A stretch of 64,000 nt of DNA from CAZPBN01 sp964584935 (GCA_964584935.1 CAZPBN010000004.1:62001-126000); one strand, 5' to 3'. Counted from the stretch's first letter, positions 51,779-60,997 are shown. Program-made: numbers and translations. The notes: generated by a model from the letters alone, not told the origin.

Positions 51779-52774
51779 TTATTTTTTTGTTTTCATATCT
51801 TTATCAAAAGCCACTTCTGAAGGGGAAAAATTCATGGTTTTCACATATTCTGCCGATTCTTTGGCACCAAATTCCCTGTCCATTCCATTGTCTTCCCACT
51901 CCACTGATAGAGGTCCAGTGTAACCAATGCTGGTCAATTCCCTGATTATTTCCTCAAAATCAACATCTCCATGGCCCAGGGACCTGAAATTCCATCCCCG
52001 GCGCAGATCCCCGAATGGAAGATGAGACCCCAGAATTCCCGATCTTCCATCCAGAGTGACTGCGACATCCTTCATATGAACATGGTAAATCCGGTCGGCA
52101 AATTCACGGATAAAAAGCTGAGGCTCAATCCCTTGCCATACAAGATGGCTGGGATCAAAATTAAGACCAAGAGCAGGCCTGTATTCAAAGGTTTCCAATA
52201 GTTTTTTGGTGGTATGAAAATCAAAAGCAATTTCGGTTGGATGAACTTCCAGTGCAAACTTCACCTGGCATTTATCAAACTCATTCAAAATCGGTGTCCA
52301 TAGTTCTTTAATTTGTTGGAATCCGTCTTCAATCATCTCTTCTGTGGTTGGAGGAAAGGAGTACCAGAATTTCCATATCGGGGACCCCATAAATCCCGTG
52401 GTCACATAACATCCCATTTTTTGAGCAACCCGGGCTATGGATTTCATCTCCTCTATAGCCCAATTCCTCAGTTTCTCCGGATTCCCTTTCACCTCATTCG
52501 GAGCAAACGCATCAAGCCGCTCATCATACCGATCCCCCACACACTGGCCTGCCAGATGAGATCCCAGAGCCCAGCATTTCAGCCCGTATTCATCCAGTAG
52601 TTGCTTTTTCTTTTCAATGTATTTCTCGTCATTATCGCCTTTACGAGCTTCCATATGGTCACCCCAACAGGCAATTTCCAGCCCGTCATAATCCCACTGT
52701 TTCGCCTTTTTGCAGATATCTTCAAATGACAAATCTGCCCATTGGCCTGTAAAAAGAGTTATAGGTTTCATCAT
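51779..52774 (-). CDS. Sugar phosphate isomerase/epimerase (xylose isomerase-like TIM barrel)
   Basis: About 331 aa from the ATG at 52774, which has AAGGAGG 5 nt upstream; a nine-codon extension would overlap that site. AP-endonuclease-2-type barrel: YDGLEIACWGDH, EVHPTEIAFDFH, LNFDPSHLVWQGIEP, YHVHMKD and LSVEWEDNGMDREFG provide the metal-binding Glu, Asp and His residues in order. It follows the Gfo/Idh dehydrogenase by 23 bp. Such pairs act in sugar or inositol-type catabolism; the substrate is not known. Confidence 0.9.
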   Translation of the reverse strand: MMKPITLFTGQWADLSFEDICKKAKQWDYDGLEIACWGDHMEARKGDNDEKYIEKKKQLLDEYGLKCWALGSHLAGQCVGDRYDERLDAFAPNEVKGNPEKLRNWAIEEMKSIARVAQKMGCYVTTGFMGSPIWKFWYSFPPTTEEMIEDGFQQIKELWTPILNEFDKCQVKFALEVHPTEIAFDFHTTKKLLETFEYRPALGLNFDPSHLVWQGIEPQLFIREFADRIYHVHMKDVAVTLDGRSGILGSHLPFGDLRRGWNFRSLGHGDVDFEEIIRELTSIGYTGPLSVEWEDNGMDREFGAKESAEYVKTMNFSPSEVAFDKDMKTKK

Positions 52775-52797
52775 TTTATCCTCCTTATATAATCCCA

Positions 52798-53970
52798 TCA
52801 AAGATCAATCCACACAGCTCCTTTTTGAGAACTTTCGACACATTTTTCAATAAACCGTATCCCCTGTAGCCCTTCTTCTACACCGGGAAAATCTAAATCA
52901 TCCTCTAAGAGCGGCTCTTTAGATAATTTTTTGGACAATGCGGAAATAAATGTGGAATAAATATTGGCAAATGCTTCAAAGTACCCTTCCGGATGGCCTG
53001 CAGGAATACGGGAAATGTTTTCTGCTCGAGGATACATTTTGTCTCTTCCCCGGGAAATGATTTCGGTTGGTTTGTCCAAATAGGAAATCTTACAGTAATT
53101 TGGATTTTCCTGGCACCATTCCAGAGAAGCTTTGGATCCGAATATTCTAACTTTCAACCCATTGTCATGCCCCAAGGCAATCTGACTGCTCCAATAGAGT
53201 CCTTTGGCTCCATTATCATATTCAATGAGTACGGAGGCATTGTCATCAAGTCTTCTTCCTTCTCCAAAGATATCCAATCTCGCACACAGGGATGCCATAT
53301 TCAATCCTGTCAAATAGGAGACCATATTCTCGATATGACTGCCGATATCCCCCAAACAGTTGGAAGCTCCGGATTGGGTAGGATCCGTTCTCCATGCCGA
53401 CTGCTTGTGGCCTGTTTTTTCCAAGGAAGTGGCCAGCCAATCTTGAGGATATTCCGCATTGACAAATCTTATTGATCCGATATCCCCATTCGCTATCATT
53501 TTCCTCATATGCTTAATGATGGGATATCCGGTGTAGGTATAGGTGACACAAAACAGCAAGTCTTTTTCATCAGCAAGTTTTACCAGCTCCTCTGATTCAT
53601 TGCTTTTCAAAGTAAGAGGTTTATCACAGACAACGTGGAAACCGCTTTCCAAAGCCAATTTTGCAATACAATAATGCCAATTATTGGGAGTCACAATGAT
53701 CACAAAGTCCATTCCGTCTTTTCTTCCTTTTTCTTTTTCAAACATCTCCTCAAAGGACGGATAGAGACGGTCTTGATCAAGATTCAACCGAAAACCAGTT
53801 TCTAAGGTATTTTTTATATCTTTAGAAAAACATCCGGCAACAATCTCTGCTTTTCCATCCATGGCAATAGCTTTCCGGTGCACATCTCCGATAAAAGCTC
53901 CTTGACCGCCTCCGATCATGCCATATGTCAATTTAATATAATTTCTATTTTGTTCTTTCCCTTCCACCAT
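52798..53970 (-). CDS. Gfo/Idh/MocA family oxidoreductase
   Basis: NAD(P)-dependent sugar oxidoreductase, about 390 aa. The ATG at 53970 has AAGGAGG 7 nt upstream, so an upstream in-frame ATG is rejected. The Rossmann segment is GMIGGGQGAFIGDVHRKAIA near residue 17. The catalytic-lysine segment is VVCDKPLTLKSNESEE near residue 112, and LGDIGSHIENM gives the conserved D-x-x-x-H. First of a two-gene operon with the TIM-barrel isomerase, which suggests oxidation and isomerisation of one sugar substrate. Confidence 0.91.
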   Translation of the reverse strand: MVEGKEQNRNYIKLTYGMIGGGQGAFIGDVHRKAIAMDGKAEIVAGCFSKDIKNTLETGFRLNLDQDRLYPSFEEMFEKEKGRKDGMDFVIIVTPNNWHYCIAKLALESGFHVVCDKPLTLKSNESEELVKLADEKDLLFCVTYTYTGYPIIKHMRKMIANGDIGSIRFVNAEYPQDWLATSLEKTGHKQSAWRTDPTQSGASNCLGDIGSHIENMVSYLTGLNMASLCARLDIFGEGRRLDDNASVLIEYDNGAKGLYWSSQIALGHDNGLKVRIFGSKASLEWCQENPNYCKISYLDKPTEIISRGRDKMYPRAENISRIPAGHPEGYFEAFANIYSTFISALSKKLSKEPLLEDDLDFPGVEEGLQGIRFIEKCVESSQKGAVWIDL

Positions 53971-54277
53971 ATTCAAACCTCCTTTAAATTGTTCCTGTGT
54001 ATTTATCTCCATATGGATAATACCGCTCTTTTGAATATCCGTTTTGACATTTTTCCATTTTGATCAATCATTATAACAATAAACAGGCATTAGCTTAATA
54101 ACAAATCTCTGGATGCTATAGAGAATCCAAAGAGTTCTTCTTGACAGGTAGTTCAATCTGATATGCTTTATTGGTTCAGGATGACGGAATTTATGATATC
54201 CTTCGATGATTGAAAAAATTACTGCAATTCCGAACAACATCATGGTCACAATAAATAACCAAAAAATTGTTCTTATT
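53971..54277. other. 307-bp intergenic stretch
   Basis: Between the Gfo/Idh gene and trpS. It holds only one 61-codon - strand frame (54064-54249) without a ribosome site or family resemblance, judged not supported. No palindrome or repeat of note was seen. Confidence 0.5.
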
Positions 54278-55276
54278 TTACGTATTTACGTATTCCAGAC
54301 CTGTTTTACGGCGTGCTTTACGAAGTGTTTTATTGGCTATAAATCGTGCTTTCTCAGCACCTTGAGCAAGAATTTTTTCTGCTTTCTTTTTATCAGAAGC
54401 CAGTTCCTTTCTTTTTTCCATATACGGTTTAAAATACTCCAAGATCTTTTCATAAAGCATTCTTTTAACCACATTATATCCTATCCCGCCTTTCCGGTAA
54501 TCATTATCCAATGATTTGATTTCTTCAGGAGCTGCAAATAATTTATAAAGTTGGAACACATTGCATTTATCCGGGTCTTTCGGTTCTTCAACAGGAGTCG
54601 AATCCGTCATTATACTCATGACTTTCTTATAAAGTGTCTTTTCATCCAAAAATATTTCAATGGTGTTGTTGTAGGATTTGCTCATTTTCTGACCATCCAA
54701 TCCAGGCACAACGGCAACATTGGGATCAATTCTCGCTTCGGGAATAACAAATGTTTCCCCAAATATATTATTAAATCTTTCGGCAATATCACGGGAAACC
54801 TCCACATGCTGCTTTTGATCCTTCCCTACAGGAATGATATTTGCCTGGTAAAGCAAAATATCCGCAGCCATTAAAACCGGATAGGCAAACAGCCCGTGGC
54901 TGGGGATAATTCCCTTACTTATTTTATCCTTATAAGAATGGCATCTTTCCAGCAATCCCATGGGAGTGACACAAGAAAGAATCCAGGTGAGTTCCACCAC
55001 TTCAGGAACATCAGACTGAACCCAGAAGATGGCTTTATCAGGATTGAGCCCTAAAGCCAAAAAATCAATAGCCGCATCCATAACTCCCTTGCTTAAAGTT
55101 TTCCTATCATGGACACTGGTCAGCGCATGATAATTCACTATAAAACAGAACAGAAGATTCTTCTCCTGTTCTTTGATCATAGGCTTCATCATGGCGAAAT
55201 AATTTCCCAGATGCAATCCTCCGGAAGGCTGTATTCCAGAAAGAATTCGAGTTTCGTTTTTCATTTCTTCAGTCAT
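54278..55276 (-). CDS. trpS: Tryptophanyl-tRNA synthetase
   Basis: 332 aa class I synthetase. ILSGIQPSGGLHLGNYF (HIGH type) near residue 12, VGKDQKQHVEVSRDIA near residue 152, and DGQKMSKSYNNTIEIF near residue 203. It supplies the charged tRNA-Trp that the trp operon attenuator measures, but is encoded 24 kb away and shows no leader of its own. Confidence 0.96.
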   Translation of the reverse strand: MTEEMKNETRILSGIQPSGGLHLGNYFAMMKPMIKEQEKNLLFCFIVNYHALTSVHDRKTLSKGVMDAAIDFLALGLNPDKAIFWVQSDVPEVVELTWILSCVTPMGLLERCHSYKDKISKGIIPSHGLFAYPVLMAADILLYQANIIPVGKDQKQHVEVSRDIAERFNNIFGETFVIPEARIDPNVAVVPGLDGQKMSKSYNNTIEIFLDEKTLYKKVMSIMTDSTPVEEPKDPDKCNVFQLYKLFAAPEEIKSLDNDYRKGGIGYNVVKRMLYEKILEYFKPYMEKRKELASDKKKAEKILAQGAEKARFIANKTLRKARRKTGLEYVNT

Positions 55277-55378
55277 GATACCTATCCTTTTTTACCATTC
55301 ATATTAAAAAATTTCTATTTATCTATCCCTCTACGGCAATCTTTTTTCTCGAAATGGGTCTTGATTCACAATTTCCTT

Positions 55379-56851
55379 CTAGGGAGGAAAAAACTTAGGC
55401 TTTTTTCCAAAAATTTCCCTATACAATTCAGGATAACTTTCTTTCCCTCCCAGAAGAAGACAGGTTAAAGGCATGACTTTTTTTGCCTTTTCACCTATTT
55501 TTATAGCAATACTTCTTATATCCCACTGAGCTGTTAAATCTTCCCTTAGCCTTGAAAAATGATATAATTCTCTAGCATTCATTTTCAACAAGACTCTTTT
55601 TCTATGAGAATTGGTAAGAACATAGTCAGCTCCTAATTCGGTTTTCTTTTTAATCGCATAATAAGCTTTATCCGTTTGTTCAACTGTTCGTAAAAATTCA
55701 GATCCCATACCAACTTCTTCAACCGAATCAGGCAAAGTTATCCCCAGTTCCGGATTATATTTCTGGGCAGTGAGAGTTGCCATTCGGTGTCTTTTAAGCT
55801 GAGCAAAACATGTGGCTGAGACAACCAAATCGAATACCAAATGAACATATTCAAATTCCCTGATGACAGAATCATAAAATTCCATGTATTTGAATGTGTA
55901 TTTTATAAGCTCTTTTTTATCCCTGGAATTCATAGATTTCGCTTTTTTAAAACAGTCATGATAAGGATTGCTGGTGCTGGTGTACAATAAAGAGGCAATC
56001 AAACGCTCATCCGCATCCGGAGTATAGTCAACAAGAGTGACGGCATCATTATCAACACTTTTTTCTTCCAGGATAAGACCCGCTTTATACTTCAATTCTT
56101 CATATGTTTTTGAATCAAAATTATTAACTTCTGTAAAAAGAATAATCGAAGGGGCAACCTCTTTGGAAAGAGTGTATATTTTTTCACAAAAGCTTCTGAT
56201 TTCGGAAAGCTTTTTTGAAGCGAAACGCCGGATCATAAGCTCCAGATTCCTGGCATTGATGGTCATTCCTAACTGCCCTTCAGTAGCTAGACTGACAATA
56301 TAACGGGCATCCTCCTTTGCCCATCCATTCAAAATAGAATGATTTTTTTTATCCTTTGCCATGGCATCATATCTTTTGTAGATATATGGCTTCAATTTAT
56401 TATAGAGTCTGTGATAAAGCTCATTTTGTTCTTTCACTGTTTTGACGAATATCTCCTCTGTTCCGGTGTTTTTTATTTCCTCCGGTATCACAAAATCATC
56501 TTTCAATTTTATATATCTCTGTGATTTTTCCGTGTAGGAACAAAGACGAAATTTCTCAATCTCTTCTATGGCTAGACGGCTCACACCAAGAATATCGAAA
56601 TTAAAAACAGCGTGTTCTGCTACGGAATGATGCCCCATTTTAAAAATAATGGTACGGTTAGAACGGCGGGCACTTTCTACTTCTGCGCGGGCATTGGCTC
56701 GCAGCTCATCCACAGGACGAGGATCACGGGATATCCGGGCATATGAGGCAGAAAGAGTTTCAGGTGTTATATCTTCCCTTTCCGGAGAATTTTTCTTCAG
56801 TTCTTCAATAACGTCATTATCAACATTATATCCTGCAAGAAGAACTTTCAT
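55379..56851 (-). CDS. thyX: Double-length ThyX-like flavin-dependent thymidylate synthase
   Basis: 490 aa, about twice the length of ordinary ThyX, with two ThyX-like halves. The first (residues 1-240) has MGHHSVAEHAVFNFDI near residue 72 and FRLCSYTEKSQRY near residue 101, where the family motif RHRxxSxNExSxRY is degenerate. The second (270-490) has QLKRHRMATLTAQKYN at 351-366 and the C-terminal LREDLTAQWDIR, matching the family AQWEIR motif. ThyX makes dTMP with FAD, NADPH and methylene-THF. Catalytic residues seem split between the halves. It is followed downstream by trpS and preceded by rtcB (2 bp gap). Confidence 0.85.
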   Translation of the reverse strand: MKVLLAGYNVDNDVIEELKKNSPEREDITPETLSASYARISRDPRPVDELRANARAEVESARRSNRTIIFKMGHHSVAEHAVFNFDILGVSRLAIEEIEKFRLCSYTEKSQRYIKLKDDFVIPEEIKNTGTEEIFVKTVKEQNELYHRLYNKLKPYIYKRYDAMAKDKKNHSILNGWAKEDARYIVSLATEGQLGMTINARNLELMIRRFASKKLSEIRSFCEKIYTLSKEVAPSIILFTEVNNFDSKTYEELKYKAGLILEEKSVDNDAVTLVDYTPDADERLIASLLYTSTSNPYHDCFKKAKSMNSRDKKELIKYTFKYMEFYDSVIREFEYVHLVFDLVVSATCFAQLKRHRMATLTAQKYNPELGITLPDSVEEVGMGSEFLRTVEQTDKAYYAIKKKTELGADYVLTNSHRKRVLLKMNARELYHFSRLREDLTAQWDIRSIAIKIGEKAKKVMPLTCLLLGGKESYPELYREIFGKKPKFFPP

Positions 56852-56853
56852 TT

Positions 56854-58281
56854 TTAACCTTTTATCACTCCTACGGGAACAAGCCGGGCAACAAGATTTC
56901 CTATTCCTGCCTTATGGGAAACTTCAACCACTTCATCCACGTCCTTGTATGCTTCTGATGACTCTTCAGCAACTCCTTTTAAGCTAGCTGACTTCAGCTC
57001 TATCCCCTTGGCATTCATATCCATTTTTATGTCCTCAGCTCTAAAGTTCCGGCGAGCTCCTTTTCTTGAAATCACTCTTCCCGCCCCATGAGCTGTGGAA
57101 CCAAAACTCTTTTCTTCTGCCTTTTTTGTCCCCACCAGAACATAGGAAGCTGTTCCCATACTTCCCGGTATGAGCACAGGCTGTCCTATGGAACGAAATG
57201 CTTCCGGAATTTCCTCTCTGCCGGGACCAAAACTCCGGGTAGCCCCTTTTCGATGAATGCAGACTTCTTTCCAATGCCCATCGATCTTATGATTTTCAAA
57301 CTTGGCTACATTGTGACAAACATCATAAATCTGATCCATAGTCTCAGAACTGCCCATCACTTTTTCAAAAACACATCGAATCCTGTGGGCAATCATATGC
57401 CTGTTTGTGAAAGCAAAATTAACAGCAGCTTTCATTGCTTTATAGTATTTCTGCCCCAGTTCTGAATGAAGAGGAGCATTTATAAGCTGCCTATCAGGAA
57501 GCCCCTTGATTCCAAACTTATTTTCCATTTGCTTTATATAGTCTGAAGCCACTTGATGTCCTAATCCTCGGCTTCCGCAGTGAATCATCACCATTATTTG
57601 ACCTATGGAATGAATTCCGAAGACACCTGCTATTTTTTTATCAAAAATTTTATCCACTTTCTGAATCTCTAGAAAATGATTCCCAGCTCCCAGAGAACCC
57701 AATTGGGGAAGACCTCTTTCTATCGCTCTTTTTGAAAGGAAGCTTGGTTCAGCCCCTTTCATTCGGCCATACTCTTCGGTTCTGGATAAATCTTGTTCTG
57801 TCCCAAAATCATTTTCAACTGCCCATTCCGCTCCTTTGACACATACCTCCAGGAGGGCTTTCTGGTTTAAACGCCTTATCCCTCCTTTTCCCACTCCAGA
57901 TGGAACCTGATTATAAATTTCTGCAAGAAGCTGCCCCACTTTAGATCTGATATCTTTCTCTGAATAATCGCTCCTCAGAAGTCTGACCCCGCAGTTGATA
58001 TCATATCCAACACCTCCGGGAGAGATGATGCCGTTTTCCATATCAAAGGCTGCCACTCCTCCTATGGGAAATCCATAACCCTGATGGGCATCTGGCATGA
58101 CATAAGAGGCTCTCTGTATTCCAGGTAAACAAGCTACGTTCTGGGCTTGATTTACCGTATTGTCTTTTTGGGATGATTCCAAAAGCTTTGGGGAAGAATA
58201 AAAAACGGCATGGACTTTCATTTCTCCGTGCTTGGGAATTTCCCAGGTATAATCATTTATTTTTTTTAATTCCATAAACAC
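56854..58281 (-). CDS. rtcB: RtcB RNA-splicing ligase
   Basis: GTP- and Mn2+-dependent ligase joining 2',3'-cyclic phosphate to 5'-OH ends. 475 aa. Metal and GMP-binding residues: VGYDINCGVRLL (Cys) near residue 92, GAGNHFLEIQK near residue 196, HCGSRGLGHQ near residue 234, and the guanylated His in STAHGAGRVISRKGA near residue 405. It follows archease with a 3-bp gap, the classical pairing of ligase and activator, pointing to RNA repair or tRNA maturation. Confidence 0.96.
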   Translation of the reverse strand: MFMELKKINDYTWEIPKHGEMKVHAVFYSSPKLLESSQKDNTVNQAQNVACLPGIQRASYVMPDAHQGYGFPIGGVAAFDMENGIISPGGVGYDINCGVRLLRSDYSEKDIRSKVGQLLAEIYNQVPSGVGKGGIRRLNQKALLEVCVKGAEWAVENDFGTEQDLSRTEEYGRMKGAEPSFLSKRAIERGLPQLGSLGAGNHFLEIQKVDKIFDKKIAGVFGIHSIGQIMVMIHCGSRGLGHQVASDYIKQMENKFGIKGLPDRQLINAPLHSELGQKYYKAMKAAVNFAFTNRHMIAHRIRCVFEKVMGSSETMDQIYDVCHNVAKFENHKIDGHWKEVCIHRKGATRSFGPGREEIPEAFRSIGQPVLIPGSMGTASYVLVGTKKAEEKSFGSTAHGAGRVISRKGARRNFRAEDIKMDMNAKGIELKSASLKGVAEESSEAYKDVDEVVEVSHKAGIGNLVARLVPVGVIKG

Positions 58282-58284
58282 ACC

Positions 58285-58707
58285 TCAAATATCAACCACA
58301 ACCTGGACCATGAAATGTTCGTTACTTTCAATTTTCATTTCATTATAGGTTATAGCTTTAACTTCTCCGTATACATTATATTTATCAGAATATTTATCTC
58401 CTTTAAAGTCAGAAGTTAAAGTAAATTCGCCTGCATTCTTTTTAATTTTTATATTATCCGGAGATTTTAAAATAAATCCTTTTGTTTCCAATAAATATAT
58501 AATTTCTTCCAAAAAAGAGCATAATAGCTGAAACAAATCTTTTGCTTTTAAGTATACTTTTTTGGTTTGATTGGCTTCCACTTTTTCAATATCCCACATC
58601 AAAGAACTAACTGCAAGAGCCGCATTAAAAAAGGATTCTTCCAGTGAATCTCCAAACGCCTGGAATTTGGCATCTGCTGTGTGTTCAAGAAATTTGAATC
58701 TTTGCAT
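58285..58707 (-). CDS. Archease (RtcB activator)
   Basis: 140 aa. Promotes guanylation and multiple turnover of RtcB. FLEHTADAKFQAFG at the N-terminus, LCSFLEEIIYLLETKG in the middle, VKAITYNEMKIES and the C-terminal QVVVDI match the family; the first acidic metal ligand is in HTAD. First gene of the archease-rtcB operon. The ATG lies 7 nt after a TATAAT box with no ribosome site, so its transcript is predicted to be leaderless. Confidence 0.93.
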   Translation of the reverse strand: MQRFKFLEHTADAKFQAFGDSLEESFFNAALAVSSLMWDIEKVEANQTKKVYLKAKDLFQLLCSFLEEIIYLLETKGFILKSPDNIKIKKNAGEFTLTSDFKGDKYSDKYNVYGEVKAITYNEMKIESNEHFMVQVVVDI

Positions 58708-58714
58708 TTTTTTT

Positions 58715-58720
58715 ATTATA
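58715..58720 (-). promoter_or_regulatory. Extended -10 promoter of the archease-rtcB operon (leaderless)
   Basis: On the - strand TGGTATAAT, an extended -10 box, ends 7 nt before the archease ATG. No clear -35 hexamer is visible, as is usual for extended -10 promoters. Transcription would start at the start codon. Confidence 0.6.
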
Positions 58721-58849
58721 CCAATATTGTCCTTTCTAAAAAACTCAAATTTTTATAATTATTGTTCAGAAATTCCATTTAAATTGATTCATAATACTGC
58801 ACATCTTCTATATAAGAACAATTTGAGAAAATTCACATTAATATTTTAT

Positions 58850-58878
58850 TTGACTGGATGATAAAATTTATTTAGACT
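58850..58878 (+). promoter_or_regulatory. Candidate promoter of the M14 peptidase gene
   Basis: TTGACT at 58850-58855, 17-bp spacer, TAGACT at 58873-58878, 39 bp upstream of the ATG, which has AAAGG 7 nt before it. Confidence 0.45.
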
Positions 58879-58916
58879 CATTTTTAAACATGTAACTCAA
58901 ATTAAAAGGTTTAATT

Positions 58917-60566
58917 ATGATAAAAAAACATCTGCTTTATTTTCTCACAATCACTTTATTTTTCACATTTTCAGTCTATTTTTGTTTTTCATCCGATAGC
59001 CAACCGCTCACCAAAGCTGAAGAGAGTGAATACAAAGAAACATCACGATATACCGATGTTATGGGTTTCATTGAAAAGCTTCAGGAACAAAGTTCCCTCA
59101 TTAGATTAGAAACCATTTGCGTAAGCACGGAAGGAAGGGAAATTCCACTTCTTATCATCGGTGATCCTCCTCCTTCCTCTCCCCTGGAACTCAATTATGA
59201 TGATAGAGCTGTCATATACTTTCAGGCGAACATTCATGCTGGAGAAGTAGAGGGAAAGGAAGCTGCTCTCATGCTTGCCAGAGATCTGACAATAAATAAA
59301 GACCATCCTTATCTGGATAAACTGGTTGTGTTATTAGCTCCCATATTCAATGCTGATGGGAATGAAAAAATAAGTCCTGATAACCGCCGTTCGCAGGTTG
59401 GCCCGGAAAAAGGAGTGGGAATCCGGTATAATGGCCAGAATCTCGATCTCAACCGCGACGGACTGAAACTGGAAAGCCCTGAAGTCCGGGGACTTGTCAA
59501 GAATGTCATGAGCCGGTGGGATCCGGCTCTTGTTCTAGACAGCCATACACACAACGGCTCTTATCACCAAGAAGTTGTCACTTTTATGTGGTCAGTTAAT
59601 CCTAATGGAGATACAACCCTTATCAACTATATGAGCAGCCAGTTCTATCCGGAGGTTAAAAATATGTTAGAAAAGAAATACAATGTCATCAGCATTCCTC
59701 ACGGAGATTTTATGAGTATAAAAGAGCCTGAAAAAGGCTGGAGGACTCTTGGTCCCCAGCCCCGCTATATAAGCAATTATATTGGCTTACGAAACAGGCT
59801 GGGAATACTCAATGAAAATTATCCTTATGCAGACTTTAAAACCAGAGTTGTTTCCTGCCACAAGCTTTTTCACTCCATACTGGAATACTGCCACATCCAT
59901 AAAGATGAAATTCTCAACCTTATCAGCGAATCGGATAAACGCACTGTCCAGAGAGGATTGAATCCCACAGAAGAAGATAAATTCGCCACTGAGTATGATG
60001 TGAAGCCGCTCGAACAAGAAATCACTGTCCATGGCTACGAAATGGAGGTTGTCAATACCCCCCGAGGGTGGAGGAGAGCCAAGAAGCTTGATCAAAAAAG
60101 AAAATACACCATGCCCTTATACTGCGATTATTTCCCTAAAAAAACAATTCCATTCCCCTATGGTTATCTGATTCCTCTCCCTATCCCCGAAGTTAAAGAA
60201 AAACTCTTGGATCATGGAATAACAGTTGAAAAACTTAAAAAACCAGTAAAACTTGAAGTGGAAAAATTCATCGTCAATGAGATCGAATCTTTGCAAAGAG
60301 CCTACCAGGGACATCATTTAAACAAAATAAAAGGTGAATATAAAATTGAGGAAATGGAATTTCCCGCAGGCACCTTGTTTATCGGAACTGCCCAACCTCT
60401 GGCTAATGTCGCTGCCTATCTTCTGGAACCTGAAAGTGACGACGGACTGCTTGTCTGGAATTTCTTTGACCGGTATATTGTCCCTCAGTGGAGCCGTAGT
60501 CCTCAGGAGTATCCTGTCTACCGGCTTTTAAAACCGGCCAGTCTTGTTAAAAAAACAGTAAAATAA
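58917..60566 (+). CDS. M14 family zinc carboxypeptidase, exported
   Basis: 549 aa with a signal peptide (about 1-25). Zinc ligands H107 and E110 are in NIHAGEVEGKEA, and the third, H210, in DSHTHNGSYH. The substrate Arg is in NLDLNRDG (R180). After the M14 core (about 40-330) comes a ~200-residue extension of unknown fold. This domain plan is seen in large exported M14 proteins of heterotrophic bacteria. Probable role: extracytoplasmic peptide or cell-wall-peptide trimming. Confidence 0.92.
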   Translation: MIKKHLLYFLTITLFFTFSVYFCFSSDSQPLTKAEESEYKETSRYTDVMGFIEKLQEQSSLIRLETICVSTEGREIPLLIIGDPPPSSPLELNYDDRAVIYFQANIHAGEVEGKEAALMLARDLTINKDHPYLDKLVVLLAPIFNADGNEKISPDNRRSQVGPEKGVGIRYNGQNLDLNRDGLKLESPEVRGLVKNVMSRWDPALVLDSHTHNGSYHQEVVTFMWSVNPNGDTTLINYMSSQFYPEVKNMLEKKYNVISIPHGDFMSIKEPEKGWRTLGPQPRYISNYIGLRNRLGILNENYPYADFKTRVVSCHKLFHSILEYCHIHKDEILNLISESDKRTVQRGLNPTEEDKFATEYDVKPLEQEITVHGYEMEVVNTPRGWRRAKKLDQKRKYTMPLYCDYFPKKTIPFPYGYLIPLPIPEVKEKLLDHGITVEKLKKPVKLEVEKFIVNEIESLQRAYQGHHLNKIKGEYKIEEMEFPAGTLFIGTAQPLANVAAYLLEPESDDGLLVWNFFDRYIVPQWSRSPQEYPVYRLLKPASLVKKTVK

Positions 60567-60618
60567 AAAGGATATCATTTGAATATGGAAAGCTTCGGTC
60601 AGTAAAAATTTTTCCTAT

Positions 60619-60810
60619 TCACAATTCACTGATTATTTTATGAAAAAGCTGAGTAAATTTTTTAGATAGAGAATGATCAAATTCACCAAGCCATTTTTCA
60701 ATATAGGACTTATCATAAACAGGGTTTTTCAAAATAATAATTCGTATATCTTCTAAATCCCTGGCAATCCGCTTAATCAGTTTTTGGAATACTGTTAACA
60801 ATCCTCGCAA
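60619..60810 (-). pseudogene. C-terminal fragment of a nucleotidyltransferase-type toxin
   Basis: About 50 codons reading QKLIKRIARDLEDIRIIILK, then KNPVYDKSYIEKWLGEF to the stop at 60619. The pattern RARDLEDV-x-x-IL-x-KNP...YI-x-x-WL-x-x-FD is the C-terminal part of AbiEii/DUF6036-type nucleotidyltransferases as I recall them. The catalytic N-terminal two-thirds, including the GS...DxD motif, are missing. The fragment joins the antitoxin-like frame upstream through a one-base shift in a run of A. No start codon with a ribosome site belongs to it. Confidence 0.5.
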
Positions 60811-60982
60811 TCCGAATATCAGTCTCTAATCCTTCTAAAGGTTGTTTCAGCGGTAAAACACCCAACTCAACGGCCTCAGCAAGAAGAGCCTCAATTATGG
60901 AGAAATTATGTTCAATGTTGATATCTTTTTCTTTCTTATATTTTTTTTCAAACTGACGGATTTTCTTCTGATTCTTAATCAT
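60773..60982 (-). CDS. Small antitoxin-like protein, partner of the broken nucleotidyltransferase
   Basis: 69 aa, charged, mostly helical: MIKNQKKIRQFEKKYKKEKD, then IIEALLAEAVELGVLPLK and LEGLETDIRIARIVNSI. Similar 65-70-residue proteins, with the same LEGxExDIxIAxxVNS ending, occur upstream of nucleotidyltransferase genes in related genomes as far as I recall. The last few codons (PKTD) run into the toxin remnant. It may survive alone as a solitary antitoxin. The ATG lies 9 nt after an extended -10 box and has no ribosome site. Confidence 0.55.
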   Translation of the reverse strand: MIKNQKKIRQFEKKYKKEKDINIEHNFSIIEALLAEAVELGVLPLKQPLEGLETDIRIARIVNSIPKTD

Positions 60983-60991
60983 TCGAATAAG

Positions 60992-60997
60992 ATTATA
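60992..60997 (-). promoter_or_regulatory. Extended -10 promoter of the antitoxin-like gene (leaderless)
   Basis: On the - strand TGATATAAT (extended -10 with TATAAT at 60992-60997) lies 9 nt before the ATG at 60982. No Shine-Dalgarno is present. Confidence 0.5.

Noticed and set aside
54064..54249. 61-codon - strand ORF between Gfo/Idh gene and trpS
   Set aside because: No ribosome site, no recognisable family, length expected by chance in AT-rich DNA.
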